DNA of 64,000 bases from Diphasiastrum complanatum. Its lineage: Eukaryota > Streptophyta > Lycopodiopsida > Lycopodiales > Lycopodiaceae. Shown here piece after piece: positions 57,615 through 64,000 of the stretch (the first letter of the stretch is position 1; each line of letters opens with the position of its first letter). The stretch is taken from contig CM055093.1 in assembly GCA_029204225.1 (NCBI GenBank), positions 28,059,566 to 28,123,565 of the forward strand, read 5' to 3'. The position numbers were made by a program, and so were the translations under genes. Under the pieces are notes generated by a model. The model was given only the letters and a program-made list of their open reading frames with translations, made no database searches and was not told the DNA's origin.

Positions 57615-59601
57615 TGTGGGCACTAATCAAGTATATCAATTTTACAGGGTTGCACAGCAACAGTCCTTTTGTTGTGGAGAGATGGTGATAAGGGGTATTA
57701 TGCACAATGTGCAAACGTTGGTGACTCAACTTGCATATTTAGGTACTTTTTTATGTTCGAACTGGGACATTGTCTCGTGAGAGTTGGAACTGATTCTCTG
57801 AACATAAATCCTTTTCTAAATAGTAAGGATCGATTTTATCAACTTACAGTATTAGAGGCACTGGGGCCTATTTACTATTGTATCAGTCAAGGTACAGGGG
57901 CCTATTTACTATTGTATTAGTCAAGGTACATTGTGTGTACACTTAATAACATTCATAGAGATTCCTGGGATGTTGGCATTATGCATTAATTATTCCACCA
58001 GCGGCCAGGCTTGTTTCATGTGGCTACATGAGTGCATTTCTGGAAAGCATTCAGGAGGAAATTGGCCTCAATCCCAGAAAATTTATTCTTATGTTGTAAC
58101 TTTTGGAAGAACAAATCCTAGCATTCTATTAGATTATAGTTGATATTGTTTGCTACTTTCCTCCAGTGTTGGAGGAAATCAGGTCATCATGACTGAGGAT
58201 CACAGGTTGACAAGTACAACCGAGAGGTCTCGACTTTTGGCCATGGGGAAGCATCTAAGAGATGGTGAAAATCGGCTCTGCGGTGAGCGTACATTTTACA
58301 AAATATGCATTTTATGCTTTCATAGGTATCAAATTAATGTTTACTATCAATCTGTTGGCAGGTAAAGCCCAGATGTGTCTCATATTACTTTGTCAATGTG
58401 AACAGATATGGTTATCTTGTATGACGTTTCTAGAGGGTGCAGCAAGTTAAAACTGTTCAAAGGTTTCAGCTTAGTTCGTTGTGCAGGTATGAATATTGTT
58501 CGTGCTTTGGGGGACAAGTTTTTGAAGGCTCAAGAGAGATGTTTTTCTGCAGAACCTTACATAAGCAGACTTTTGAGAATCACAAGTGAAAGCAAGGCAC
58601 TTGCAGTCCTGGCAAGGTAACATCTTTTGTTTCAGATCCTGTATCACGGAGAATGTGGAATGCTTGAGAGGGTTTCTTTGCTTGGAGGAAAGAAGTTTTG
58701 AAATTCCATGATTCCTACTGTCATCTGTTCTTGAAAGTCCTTTGGTTTGTGAAGAGTTTGTGACAGTGGATCTACCAAAAACCTGAACTGGAGCATGCTG
58801 AACATGTGCATCATCACTTTGTTGGGTGTTTTGCTGCAGTGACGGTTTATGGGATGTTCTTAGTCCAAAAAGAGCAATGAGCTTGGCACTTGAGGTAATA
58901 TTGTCATTCGTTATACTAGTATTTTCAGGTTTTAAGAGAATGGGTTGGTGCTTGTATATGTAGTTCAGTTTTTATGGTTAGCCAATTTTTCATTTTAGTT
59001 CGTTCTTATCATGCAATTAATCCTGAGCTCTGATTATCATGTTTCAATTCCGAGTCAATGTGATCATCATCAGGAATCTAATTATATCCTGCTGGAATTT
59101 TAGAACAGTAATTGACAAAGGATTTTCTGCAAGATTAGAGGAAAATGTTGAAATCATCAAATATGATTAGAGGCATTAGAAACCTGATGTGTTTGATTAA
59201 GGATATAGTGTTGTTTCATGTTTCCAGCAGGAACTATGCAGATGCAGATAGTGCAGTGTGTGGTTCTTATGTAGCAGTAGAGCCTCATATCACTGTGCCA
59301 TCTCATCATAGAACAATCTCTCCCTTCATCTGCAGCTACACGATTCTTGTTACACGGTAGATACACAATTAATACATAAGAGATTTTGATGATTTTTTAC
59401 AAGTTGACACTATTCAATGGTGAATTACAGGCACGAGATGGGCTTGAAATCCGTGAGGGAAGAAGACCCGTTCCCCTAAGTGCAGAAGAAATTGCACAAT
59501 TGCTACTAAACAATGCTCGGTTGTTACGGACAAAGGACAACACTACTGTGGTCGTGTTAGATCTTGCATTAAGCACTGAAAAGATATATCTTACCGTCTA
59601 G
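26521..59601 (+). CDS. KAPP: Kinase-associated protein phosphatase (KAPP), FHA-PP2C
   Basis: KAPP is a membrane-anchored type 2C protein phosphatase. It binds phosphorylated receptor-like kinases through its FHA domain and dampens their signalling; Arabidopsis KAPP binds CLV1 and several other receptor kinases. Twelve exons join in frame to 525 codons: 26521-26631, 27588-27795, 27984-28156, 28300-28467, 40128-40280, 40478-40539, 57359-57494, 57648-57742, 58167-58282, 58487-58616, 58840-58894 and 59431-59601. All introns are GT-AG. Domains are an anchor at residues 3-22, FHA at about 110-220 and PP2C at about 240-520. The product is shorter than Arabidopsis KAPP (581 residues), mainly in the linker between anchor and FHA. 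Introns 4 and 6 are 11,660 and 16,819 bp and full of transposons. Exon 2's acceptor is the least certain junction. All PP2C metal-binding motifs are present, so the protein should be active if splicing works. Confidence 0.93.
28472..28818 (+). repeat. Direct duplication (186-bp period) at start of intron 4
   Basis: GAGCTCTATAGCTGTTTGGT at 28472 recurs at 28658. Both copies continue through GTTTTGTG, CCTTGGACATCT, ACTCACATGTGA and GCTGTTATAACAAGC. The first copy begins four bases after the exon 4 splice donor. Confidence 0.85.
28819..30564. other. Intron 4, no recognisable gene
   Basis: Non-coding intron sequence with only short frames. It contains the telomere-like tract at 29466-29499, listed separately. 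No other element is recognised. Confidence 0.4.
29466..29499. repeat. Interstitial telomere-like repeat
   Basis: TAGGGTTTAGG, CCC and then three TAGGGTTTAGGG-type units match the plant telomere repeat TTTAGGG, with one CCC interruption. It is inside KAPP intron 4, so it is not a chromosome end. Confidence 0.8.
30570..30959 (+). repeat. Left LTR of element E
   Basis: A 390 bp repeat, TGTTGAAATA...TTTGTCA, nearly identical to 35505-35892. It shares its first bases (TGTTGAA.....AATGCCTATTTT) with the LTR of element F at 46752, so E and F are related families. Confidence 0.93.
30960..30974 (+). other. Primer-binding site of element E
   Basis: TGGTATCAGATTATG directly follows the LTR. The first ten bases match the initiator methionine tRNA and the remainder is imperfect. 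Confidence 0.75.
31378..32489 (+). pseudogene. Copia gag, nucleocapsid and protease (frameshifted)
   Basis: ATG 31378 starts gag (LSEANRLDGTNFSIWKFKIK), which runs in frame to about 32015. A one-base frame change there shifts reading to the frame that carries the CCHC knuckle CNYCGKYGHFAFEC (32148-32189). The protease motif WYIDSGASKHMT follows, with its catalytic aspartate at 32343. The frame stops at TAA 32487-32489, where the related element F has a serine codon. Downstream sequence continues in frame into integrase. Confidence 0.9.
32490..34001 (+). pseudogene. Copia integrase (element E)
   Basis: The polyprotein frame continues after the TAA. It holds the H-H-C-C module (LWHERYGHL...CEACAMGK, near 32737-32865). 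The catalytic triad is visible as HSDLWGPTQ, LRSDGGGEF and TPQQNGVAERKNRTIVE. The C-terminal KLDAKSAKSIFLGYSEESKA block follows, then an acidic variable linker. The frame ends at TGA 33999-34001. Element F has tryptophan (KVWQHAMQEEY) at this point, so the stop is a TGG to TGA change. Confidence 0.92.
34011..35510 (+). CDS. Copia reverse transcriptase and RNase H (element E)
   Basis: A 499-codon uninterrupted frame starts with MQEEYDSIFKNDTWDLV and holds the full copia reverse transcriptase. KWVYRTKYKSDGSIEKHKAR is near its start, and the catalytic YVDD is at 34542-34553. The RNase H domain follows with DSDWAGD, SSTEAEYRAA and CDSQSC carrying its acidic residues, and ARTKHIEVDQHFLRE near the end. 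It terminates inside the first bases of the right LTR, as is common in copia elements. The ATG at 34011 is internal to the polyprotein and not a true start. Confidence 0.93.
   Translation: MQEEYDSIFKNDTWDLVKLPKGKRPIGCKWVYRTKYKSDGSIEKHKARLVAKGYAQKEGLDYDETFAPVAKMTSIRLVLALAAIFGWEVHQMDVKSAFLNGQLAEEVYMEQPQGFEAKGKESMVCRLKKALYGLKLAPRAWYSRIDDYFAKEQFIKSQSDCNLFVKEEHGNIVLIVLYVDDLVITGNNGQLIEKVKAHLSNEFEMKDLGLIHYCLGLEVWKKENCVFISQANYACEVLNRFNMQDCKPVSTPIDTSSKPSRDDGTRFVDETLYRQLVGSLIYLTTTRPDISYAVGVASQFTSSPTEAHWKAAKRVLRYVKGTTCYGIEYTDDGKLQLGGFTDSDWAGDRDDRKSTTGYTFNLGSGAISWCSKKQPTITLSSTEAEYRAAAKATCEAIWLRRLLGEVQIPQDGPTIFQCDSQSCIQLAKNPVFHARTKHIEVDQHFLREKIQSGEIQLEYCDTNKQAADIFTKALSREKFEKFRSMLGVGINKIAIEGGC
35505..35892 (+). 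repeat. Right LTR of element E
   Basis: 388 bp. It differs from the left LTR by two C-to-T changes and one 2-bp indel that I can see. Confidence 0.93.
36237..36696. repeat. Tandem duplication of 230 bp
   Basis: Positions 36237-36466 are repeated at 36467-36696 with only a few substitutions. ATTTTGGGT occurs just at the left edge (36232) and at the junction (36462), so a short homology may have mediated the duplication. Confidence 0.92.
38282..38395. repeat. Short direct duplication, about 50 bp
   Basis: TGTCTAGTAACTACTACGCT and CCAATTCTTTGCATTAGAGC occur twice in a row. The second copy carries a short extra segment (ATCTTCAATGA). Confidence 0.8.
40128..40539 (+). other. KAPP: KAPP exons 5-6: start of PP2C domain
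   Basis: Exon 5 (51 codons) starts VRISSSK and carries PMAIRKGGKQMPMEDVC, the PP2C motif with the metal-binding glutamate and aspartate region (residues 257-258). Exon 6 (62 nt) carries FGVFCIFDGHGG, with the metal-binding DGHGG at residues 279-283. The 197-bp intron between them is normal. These two small exons are isolated by 11.7 kb on one side and 16.8 kb on the other. Confidence 0.9.
40540..41552. other. Left part of KAPP intron 6
   Basis: Begins with donor GTAAGAG. I see no element or coding signal up to the target duplication at 41553. Confidence 0.45.
41558..41998 (-). repeat. 3' LTR of element D
   Basis: 441 bp, ending (minus strand) in TCCTACA. It matches 44874-45307 closely, with one small indel near 41905-41925. 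CCCTCCTT at 41999-42006 is the reversed polypurine tract. Confidence 0.93.
42036..42430 (-). pseudogene. Copia RNase H (element D)
   Basis: The minus-strand frame reads SAISWSSKKQPTVVTSSSEA, then LSDSQSAIAIARNPVFHART and KHIEIYYHFVRERLHDG. This is the copia RNase H with glutamate and aspartate active-site residues. It is joined directly to integrase-tail sequence at about 42430, with no reverse transcriptase between them. Confidence 0.9.
42431..42985 (-). pseudogene. Copia integrase C-terminal remnant (element D)
   Basis: On the minus strand the frame passes through YISNRYPTKALKVLTPYDV, GKKPTISHFHIFGCMAYAFV and KLEDKGVKCIFVGYSSESKG, the standard end of copia integrase. A variable hydrophilic linker with a short internal repeat (EDLGQP and EDLGHS) follows. 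The catalytic core is missing. One stop (TAG near 42938) and one frameshift are present. Confidence 0.88.
42986..44160 (-). pseudogene. Copia gag and N-terminal protease (element D)
   Basis: Minus-strand ATG at 44160-44158 is out of frame with the rest because of a length change within the next 17 bases. The long frame from 44131 reads FSEDRLDGTNYSLWSYMTKN and continues for about 380 codons. It includes the gag domain, a lysine-rich GKGKGKSKGKGK stretch, the knuckle CHYCKRYGHFIKDC and the protease motif WVIDSGATCHMT. It ends at a deletion junction at about 42990. The sense-strand relative at 16470 has a different lesion at the same place, an early TAA. Confidence 0.9.
44874..45307 (-). repeat. 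5' LTR of element D
   Basis: 434 bp, starting (minus strand) TGTTAGAAATAAATGACTAT. The reversed primer-binding site GGTAGCTCTGATACCA lies next to it at 44858-44873. Confidence 0.93.
45313..46751. other. Intron 6 between elements D and F
   Basis: No recognisable coding, repeat or RNA feature. Ordinary AT-rich intron sequence. Confidence 0.4.
46752..47149 (+). repeat. Left LTR of element F
   Basis: 398 bp, from TGTTGAAGAGTAATGCC to AAATCTTCA, followed by TGGTATCAGAGCAGGTT, the primer-binding site (47150-47166). Confidence 0.88.
47618..49963 (+). pseudogene. Copia gag, protease and integrase (element F)
   Basis: One frame from ATG 47618 runs 782 codons with a single internal TAG at 48320. Gag begins MASLGESLLGESSKLDGTNY. 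The knuckle NYCGKYGHFAFEC lies near 48380-48420 and the protease motif WYIDSGASKHMT near 48556. The integrase zinc module is LWHERYGHL...CEACALGK. Catalytic residues are in LRSDKGGEY and TPQQNGVAERKNSSIVE. The first catalytic motif is altered from HSDLWGP to HSYLCGP, which removes its aspartate. The frame is lost near 49960. Confidence 0.92.
50190..51518 (+). pseudogene. Copia reverse transcriptase, RNase H truncated (element F)
   Basis: The frame reads WQHAMQEEYDSIVKNDTWEL, then KWVYKTKFHANGTVDKYKAR, with YVDD at 50748-50759. RNase H starts with DSDWAGDGDDRRSTTGY and SSTEAEYRATT, but after LEDMQIAQ (about 51445) the sequence departs from element E and reads unrelated residues to a stop at 51518. 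The last catalytic aspartate block (CDSQS) and the C-terminus are gone. Confidence 0.92.
51904..52152 (-). pseudogene. hAT transposase fragment (DUF659-like region)
   Basis: The minus-strand frame reads VITNNASNCVAMKRLVNETY, then PHIFWMTCAAHCLDLLVEDI and LPWVKEIVGRAQFLV. Such a string is typical of plant hAT transposases in the RNase H-fold part just before the dimerisation domain. It is cut at both ends. A matching N-terminal BED finger lies on the same strand at 53103-53399. Confidence 0.85.
52153..53102 (-). other. Degraded interior of the hAT element
   Basis: No hAT coding sequence can be followed between the BED finger and the downstream transposase fragment. The interval has only short frames and is probably decayed or replaced sequence. 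Confidence 0.4.
53103..53399 (-). pseudogene. hAT transposase N-terminus with BED-type zinc finger
   Basis: The minus-strand ATG at 53399 starts MAKAREHVTVARGYGSSGTK, followed by RWTCRYCNVTYTGDPLQIRA and H. This matches the aromatic and CxxC part of a BED finger with a changed second half. Plant hAT transposases begin this way and use the finger to bind the element's ends. The frame continues into low-complexity sequence and stops at 53103. Confidence 0.75.
53400..55352. other. Stretch with GATTCGG-rich clusters
   Basis: No gene is visible. Two clusters of short inverted words lie at about 53850-53970 (CCGATTCGGGT, AATCGGCCGATT, AAATCGGCGATTCG) and about 54375-54450 (GAATCGCCTTTTCGAA, AAATCGGCGAATCGATT). 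They lie upstream of the hAT ORF on its coding strand and could be transposase-binding repeats near the element's end. Confidence 0.45.
55353..56011 (-). pseudogene. Unidentified ORF with coiled coil
   Basis: The minus-strand frame from ATG 56011 reads MAPRNKRGGGNSPHSPPRPA and stops near 55799. A second frame from 55799 contains a heptad-rich stretch, VKERMEQLEQENVYLKQRIA (about 55640-55570). A basic glycine/proline-rich start followed by a coiled coil is common at the beginning of plant gypsy gag proteins, so a decayed retrotransposon gag is likely. No diagnostic motif is present. Confidence 0.35.
56012..57358. other. Right end of KAPP intron 6
   Basis: Contains the GA repeat at 56253-56304 and a C-rich tract at 56388-56406 (C12, T, C6). 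Otherwise no element is recognised. It ends with the strong acceptor TTTTTCAG at 57351-57358. Confidence 0.5.
56253..56304. repeat. (GA)n microsatellite
   Basis: About 26 GA dinucleotides with one ACAG interruption, within intron 6. Confidence 0.95.
57544..57611. repeat. (GA)n microsatellite in KAPP intron 7
   Basis: About 34 uninterrupted GA units occupy nearly half of the 153-bp intron 7 and end 36 bases before the exon 8 acceptor. Confidence 0.97.
57863..57930. repeat. Two 34-bp tandem repeats in intron 8
   Basis: GGGGCCTATTTACTATTGTA, a variable base and CAGTCAAGGTACA occur at 57863 and again at 57897. The copies differ by one base (ATCAG and ATTAG). Confidence 0.88.
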
Positions 59602-60260
59602 AGGTATTACTTACATGCAGTTGATTGATCAGGTCGAGCTGTTCAGCATCTATTCTTTTTAAGATAACATGCCTTAGAACAAGTCTCTTTTCATTTTTCT
59701 GTGACTAGGATGTATTTATCATATCATTTCACTGAATACTTTATGGTTTGCAGAGATACATTTCCACTTGTGGCTTATGTCCCAGGTGCTAAGATTCGCC
59801 AAGGGTACCAAAATCTGTTGAATCACCATCGACAGTCTATGGCACAATTATTTTGGAGGTTGAAAACTTGCTGTTCAGTGCAGGAACAGAACAAGTGGGA
59901 ATAGTTATCTGAGCCGATAACTAGTTTTTATATGCACCTCAGAGATAGATAAAGCATTTCATGAAGTTTCGAACTGGATAGAGCACATCTCTTTATTCAG
60001 AAAATTGCAATTTTTGAGATCGCACAAGAGAAGCATTGAGCTTTCTCCTCCTGTTCAAACAATGCTTTTAATAGAGAAAAGTTTCAAGTTTGATTGGTTG
60101 CTGATCGAAAACTTCATTCTGCATCCAAATTAGCTGTTGGGGATTTGTTGTTTGAAATGTTTGTTGTATGCAATAGGTGCTATGGTATGAAGAAAGAAGC
60201 ATATGTGCATACTTGCTTACATTACAAGGAAACGCAATAAAAACGTAGTTTCACATAATC
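59602..60260 (+). other. KAPP 3' UTR with poly(A) signal
   Basis: AATAAA at 60236-60241 is the first good polyadenylation signal after the stop codon. A possible 3' UTR intron runs from GTATTA at 59604 to TTTGCAG at 59753, with a pyrimidine-rich tract before the acceptor. If spliced, it would lie three bases after the stop codon. Confidence 0.5.
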
Positions 60261-61439
60261 TTGCTTATAGCCGTTAGCTGCCAGTAAAGATCTTGGCAAA
60301 CTTTTTAGTTGATTTTGTTAGGGCATTATCTAGCATGGTTGCCTTGCTTCATACATACTGGACATGCATTATCTAGCTTCGTTGCCCCCCGATTCATGCA
60401 ATTATGCTACAAAGCCCGTGGGGTTTCAGTGTACAGGGCTTAATGCTGGAGAGCCCATAAGCCATGGGATTTTCCCTCATAAGCCAATGAAATGGCTTCA
60501 AAAAATAAATCTCTGCAGACTTTACACGGGAAAGACCCCGCCTAAGCAGACTCTCCAGGGTTTCCGTGGGTTAACTCTGTCCAGGTTAAGATTTTCTCTT
60601 TTACATGTGGTTCTTACAGATTGTTATAGTTCAATATATTAGTGGTTCTTTTGGTGTGATTGAGCATGCTTTTCGCTGGAGGGTAGGGTAAGCCCATTAC
60701 ATGCCTACTATGTTTTTTGGCCTGCAGTATTTATGCAAATGGACGTCCAACTTTGTGGGTGAGTTTCAGGGATTTGACTACTACCAAAGGAAGGCCCTGA
60801 GGGCAGAAGAAAAAAAATTCTGGCCACCGCTACATATTGTAGCTAGCAGACGACGGCCTGCGCTTTCCCGCCCATAGGCCATAATTGTCATTTGGAGAAT
60901 AATTGACTACGTGGCATTAAATCATAGGTTGTGAACACACGTTCAGTACCTACCACCTGCCTACAATGTTACCTGGCTACCACTTACCTACATCACAATT
61001 ACATCCTGCACAGGTCCTGCCCCATCAGAGCAGCTCAATAGTTACTGGCGACCCCACTGGGTAGCAGGGCTGGTCACACCTGCTACATAGTACATGTGTT
61101 GCTACATAGTACATGTATCTAAGGCTGAAAACGAGGGAAAATACTTTATATAAGTTTTGCCTTGGTTCTCAGCCCTAGATGCACTCCTTGACATGGTGCA
61201 GGTAGTGCTCAGGGTGCTGAGATTAAGCAAAGCTTACACCATAGTACATAGCCTGCAGGCACCCGGCCTCCACCATATACGTGTTCATAATAGGATTGAT
61301 TCTTGCGCCACGGCAACTTTCCAAGGTTGCCTAAGTCTTGGACAGTCCGTCACAGGGCAGGAGTTTCTCCTCCATAAAGACTGCGGCCATTTATTTTTCT
61401 ATGTTTTGTAAATGGACGTATCAAATTATCTTACGGTTG
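60261..61439. other. Stretch with no recognisable gene
   Basis: Intergenic sequence. CAAATGGACGT and TAAATGGACGT words recur (about 60737 and 61410), but no coding domain or structured repeat is visible. Confidence 0.35.
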
Positions 61440-62230
61440 TATAAGAGAAACGTCCTGTTTTTATTAATAAAAGATGGGAAAACCTATCAGAGTACAAAGG
61501 AATGCATGTTGAAAGCGTAAAGGCCATAAGGCGAATTGAGATACTGTACAACTATAACAAAGCAACAATCTCGCAGAGTATCTACATAACGCCTACTGCT
61601 TGGTGTAAGTCGCTAGTTAAGACAGTTGGAAGTTTAGGTAGTGCAGGAAGTTGTGAAGCAGCCGTTTTTGCAATTACGGCATGTCGAAGTATTGCAAGTG
61701 CCTGAGTGCGTTGTAAAGTCATAGAAACTCGTTGACGATAATAAGCCGTAATGATAGATAAAGGTGAGGCACCACATCCTTGGAGTTTCGCTGCAAAACC
61801 TGCACAAGAATTTTTTATGCAGGCACCCATATGTTTCCAAAGCAAAAGGAATAAAGTCTTTTCCAGGAGTGTGATGCGAATAATCTCGTTCTTTATCTAG
61901 AGCTGCATGAGAAGCAGCGGCACCTTGAGTAGTTGAAGCACGACGAAGGTCAGGCCGCGAAGGATCAACAACAACAACATCCCCAAGTGTGTGAACCCCC
62001 TCGCGCGAAAGAACAAGATCAACTCGACGCTGAGGTGAGTGTGAATCAGACACAGACAAGATGTGGGTCTGCTCCCGAACAACATGAAAGATGCACTCAT
62101 GTGCAATAGATGCCAATACGTCACGAATGGAATCATGAGTCGCAGTGCGCTCTCCGCTAGAAGGGCAACGCATGAGATGAGTGCCAAAAGGATCAACAGG
62201 GTGACCACAGGAACATTGTGGCTACTACAG
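61440..62230 (-). pseudogene. Non-LTR retrotransposon C-terminus: CCHC finger and endonuclease
   Basis: The minus strand at about 62220-62168 reads QCSCGHPVDPFGTHLMRC, a C-x-C-x9-H-x3-C zinc motif. HDSIRDVLASIAHECIFHVV follows. Then comes RVDLVLSREGVHTLGDVVVV and DP, which fits the PD..D core of the restriction-like endonuclease found after the reverse transcriptase in R2-type elements. After YGCLHKKF the frame shifts, and YYRQRVSMTLQRTQALAILR continues to about 61582. An AT-rich stretch with TTTATTAATAAAA near 61460 may be the 3' end. The reverse transcriptase itself is absent, so this is a 5'-truncated, frameshifted copy. Confidence 0.7.
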
Positions 62231-62239
62231 ATCAAAGCC

Positions 62240-63378
62240 TGATCTTTTGAGCCGAAACAGTTTGTCAGTGTCTTTTTCTTAGAAAAAAGTGTTAAAAGAA
62301 TTTAAAGTATTTTTTTACTTATGTTAAAGTTTTGTTTGAAGGGTCAATGAAAGGTTGAAAATTTGGCATTTGTCACATTGCAACATGGGATAGGTTAGAA
62401 GGTTAGAACATCTATTATGCAAGCCTTTGAAAGGGTTGAAAAATATGAGAGACATCCATTGCCACATGGTAGTGAGTTATAGGCTAAGGGCCATATTCAC
62501 AAGGCCTTAGTTGCTATGTGTTGAGATTATCCATTGTAAGTTTTATAGGGCAATATAAGCATGATTTCCTTGCTATTCCCAAGGGTGCAAGTCATTTTAG
62601 CCGTAATTTCCTTTATGAAAATTGTTGTAAAAAAGGTATGCTTGGAAGGTGTGTGTAAAGAAAGGTAAATTTTTTTACATGCACTTTCTAGGCTCGAGAA
62701 GGTGAATGTCAATTTTTTTGGGAAATCAGAATAAGAGTTGCATACATTTTGTCTGCGGATGTGTTTCCTTTGAAAAAGAGAAAATGGTCAATTTACAGCA
62801 TGTTAGCTGTTATGCTATTTTTGGCCTTGGGCAGGCCCTTTTGAAGGCTTGTCACGGTTTTTACTCCTTGCATAAGACCCAAACTTGAGGGTGTTATTCC
62901 ATGCTTTTTAATGTGAAGCCTTGTTTATGCCTCAAATGAGCTTTATGGGTGCAACTTCTAGATAGCCCAAGGCCTTATTGGCATGAAGGACTTCTCTTTT
63001 GTAAGTCCACGGGGTTTCTAGCAAAGCTCTAGAAAGTTATGCTAGCTATAAATATATACAAAAAGCAAAAAATCCCTAAGTCTTGGCCACTATGCCATCA
63101 GGTGGGGATTCCCATTCAATGAAGTTATCTAGCTAGAATTTCACTTCATGATACTTTTATTTTGGTGAAAAGTTCTTGCTATGACAACTTTCGCAGTCTA
63201 CAGAAATACTCGCATTGTCAAGATAGTGTTGAAGGTGTTGAGATCGTCTACAGAACATGCATTGTCGACAATTTAAAATTCAAGGGATTGTCACACAAAA
63301 TTCAAATTGACCAAAAGTTGATGGACTGTTGAGGTTTCATCTTAATTTCTTTTTCTAGTTTTGATTGATATCCTTAGT
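62240..63378. other. Stretch with no recognisable gene
   Basis: AT-rich intergenic DNA with only short frames. Nothing else recognised. Confidence 0.35.
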
Positions 63379-64000
63379 GTCATGCCCACGACTGAACTGA
63401 TCTTGGATTATTATCTCGTTAGGAGGTCAGTAGGCCTACCTCGATCCGTAAATTAATTATGATTATGAGAGGTTGGGGCCCTCATGGGTGTAAGGTCATA
63501 ATTAGTGGTTGGAGGCCTAAAACTCAGGTGGATTTGTATGGGGCTATCAGTGACTCATAAGAGAAATAGATAAGGTGGCCCAGTTAGGCTGTTGATGTGT
63601 CCAGTGAGGTGTCACAGTGCACTAGTAGTGGTGCATGAGCCATGGAGGTTATAAGTATACCCATTGGGCTCTCGCTAGTGTATGCTTCATTTTATTGCAG
63701 TCGGAGTGACATCTCTCTCCTATTGAGCATTGGTTGGTCCATAGCTTGGGGGCTAGATCCGTTTGATCTAGGTTTGGTTGGGTAGGTTTGTCTACCATTC
63801 GATTCTCTTTTGTTCTTTGGGTTCATCATCCTAGTTGTGGGTCCTTGTCAGAAAGGAGCGAAAGCGGGAGCAAAGTTTTGGTGGTTTGATTCACTTTGTT
63901 CTTTTTTTGATTTTCCGATATTTCGAGAGGATTTTGTTGCAAGTTAAGTGCACTACCCAATTTTGCAACAAACGTTGTGAATCGGGCTCTTGAAAAGTAA
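63379..64000 (+). repeat. Possible gypsy LTR, open at window end
   Basis: TGTCATGCCCACGAC at 63379 is a common start of plant gypsy LTRs. A TATA-like TTATAAGTATA at 63650-63660 lies at a suitable distance. No second copy, primer site or coding sequence is available within the window, so this is a suggestion. Confidence 0.3.

Larger units (their letters stand above)
57359..59601 (+). other. KAPP: KAPP exons 7-12: rest of PP2C domain
   Basis: Exon 7 gives IMPQKLSNILAVE, and exon 8 gives GCTATVLLLWRDGD and AQCANVGDS with the conserved GD (residues 362-363). Exon 9 gives VIMTEDHRLT and RDGENRL. Exon 10 gives GMNIVRALGDKF and FSAEPYIS. Exon 11 gives SDGLWDVLSPK, with the metal-binding aspartate at 452. 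Exon 12 gives RTKDNTTVVVLDL, with the last metal-binding aspartate at 505, and ends TEKIYLTV plus stop. Phases match at every junction. Introns 7-11 are 153, 424, 204, 223 and 536 bp. Confidence 0.93.

Noticed and set aside
60364-60642. 92-codon frame downstream of KAPP
   Set aside because: No domain, no codon bias and no promoter. Its length is expected by chance.

Overview
This 64 kb window is land-plant nuclear DNA from a large, repeat-rich genome. The evidence is a split gene with plant-type GT-AG introns, a short plant-type telomeric repeat (TTTAGGG), and many Ty1/copia and Ty3/gypsy retrotransposons primed by the methionine initiator tRNA. The species cannot be named from the sequence. 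A gymnosperm, a fern or an early-diverging angiosperm would all fit the intron sizes.

Only one cellular gene is supported. It is on the plus strand at 26521-59601 and encodes a kinase-associated protein phosphatase (KAPP). I reconstructed 12 exons that join in frame to 525 residues: an N-terminal membrane anchor, a linker, an FHA domain and a PP2C phosphatase domain. A promoter with CCAAT, three ACGTGG elements and TATAAA lies near 24.9-25.05 kb, and a poly(A) signal lies at 60.24 kb. Two introns are enormous, intron 4 (11.7 kb) and intron 6 (16.8 kb), and both are filled with transposons. Intron 4 holds a very young, almost full-length copia element (30570-35892, target duplication CTCTC). 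Intron 6 holds an antisense copia element with two internal deletions (41558-45307, target duplication TTGAT), a 3'-truncated sense copia element (46752 to about 51445) and a hAT transposase remnant.

Upstream of the gene (1-25 kb) is a mosaic of older elements. It contains minus-strand remnants of a gypsy element with a chromodomain-free integrase, apparently two broken copies head to tail. It also has a plus-strand chromovirus reduced to LTR, primer site, pol tail and LTR, several copia gag or protease fragments, and a minus-strand gypsy gag. At 20.0-21.0 kb there is an unusually long CT microsatellite, preceded by a TA array and a 40-bp repeat.

Downstream (60-64 kb) there is a minus-strand fragment with a CCHC finger followed by a restriction-like endonuclease motif, typical of the C-terminus of R2-type non-LTR retrotransposons. 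A possible gypsy LTR runs to the end of the window.

I found no convincing new biological system. The parts most worth following up are the transposon-inflated KAPP gene, the non-LTR endonuclease fragment, and two minus-strand reading frames I could not identify (4193-5096 and about 10209-10480).
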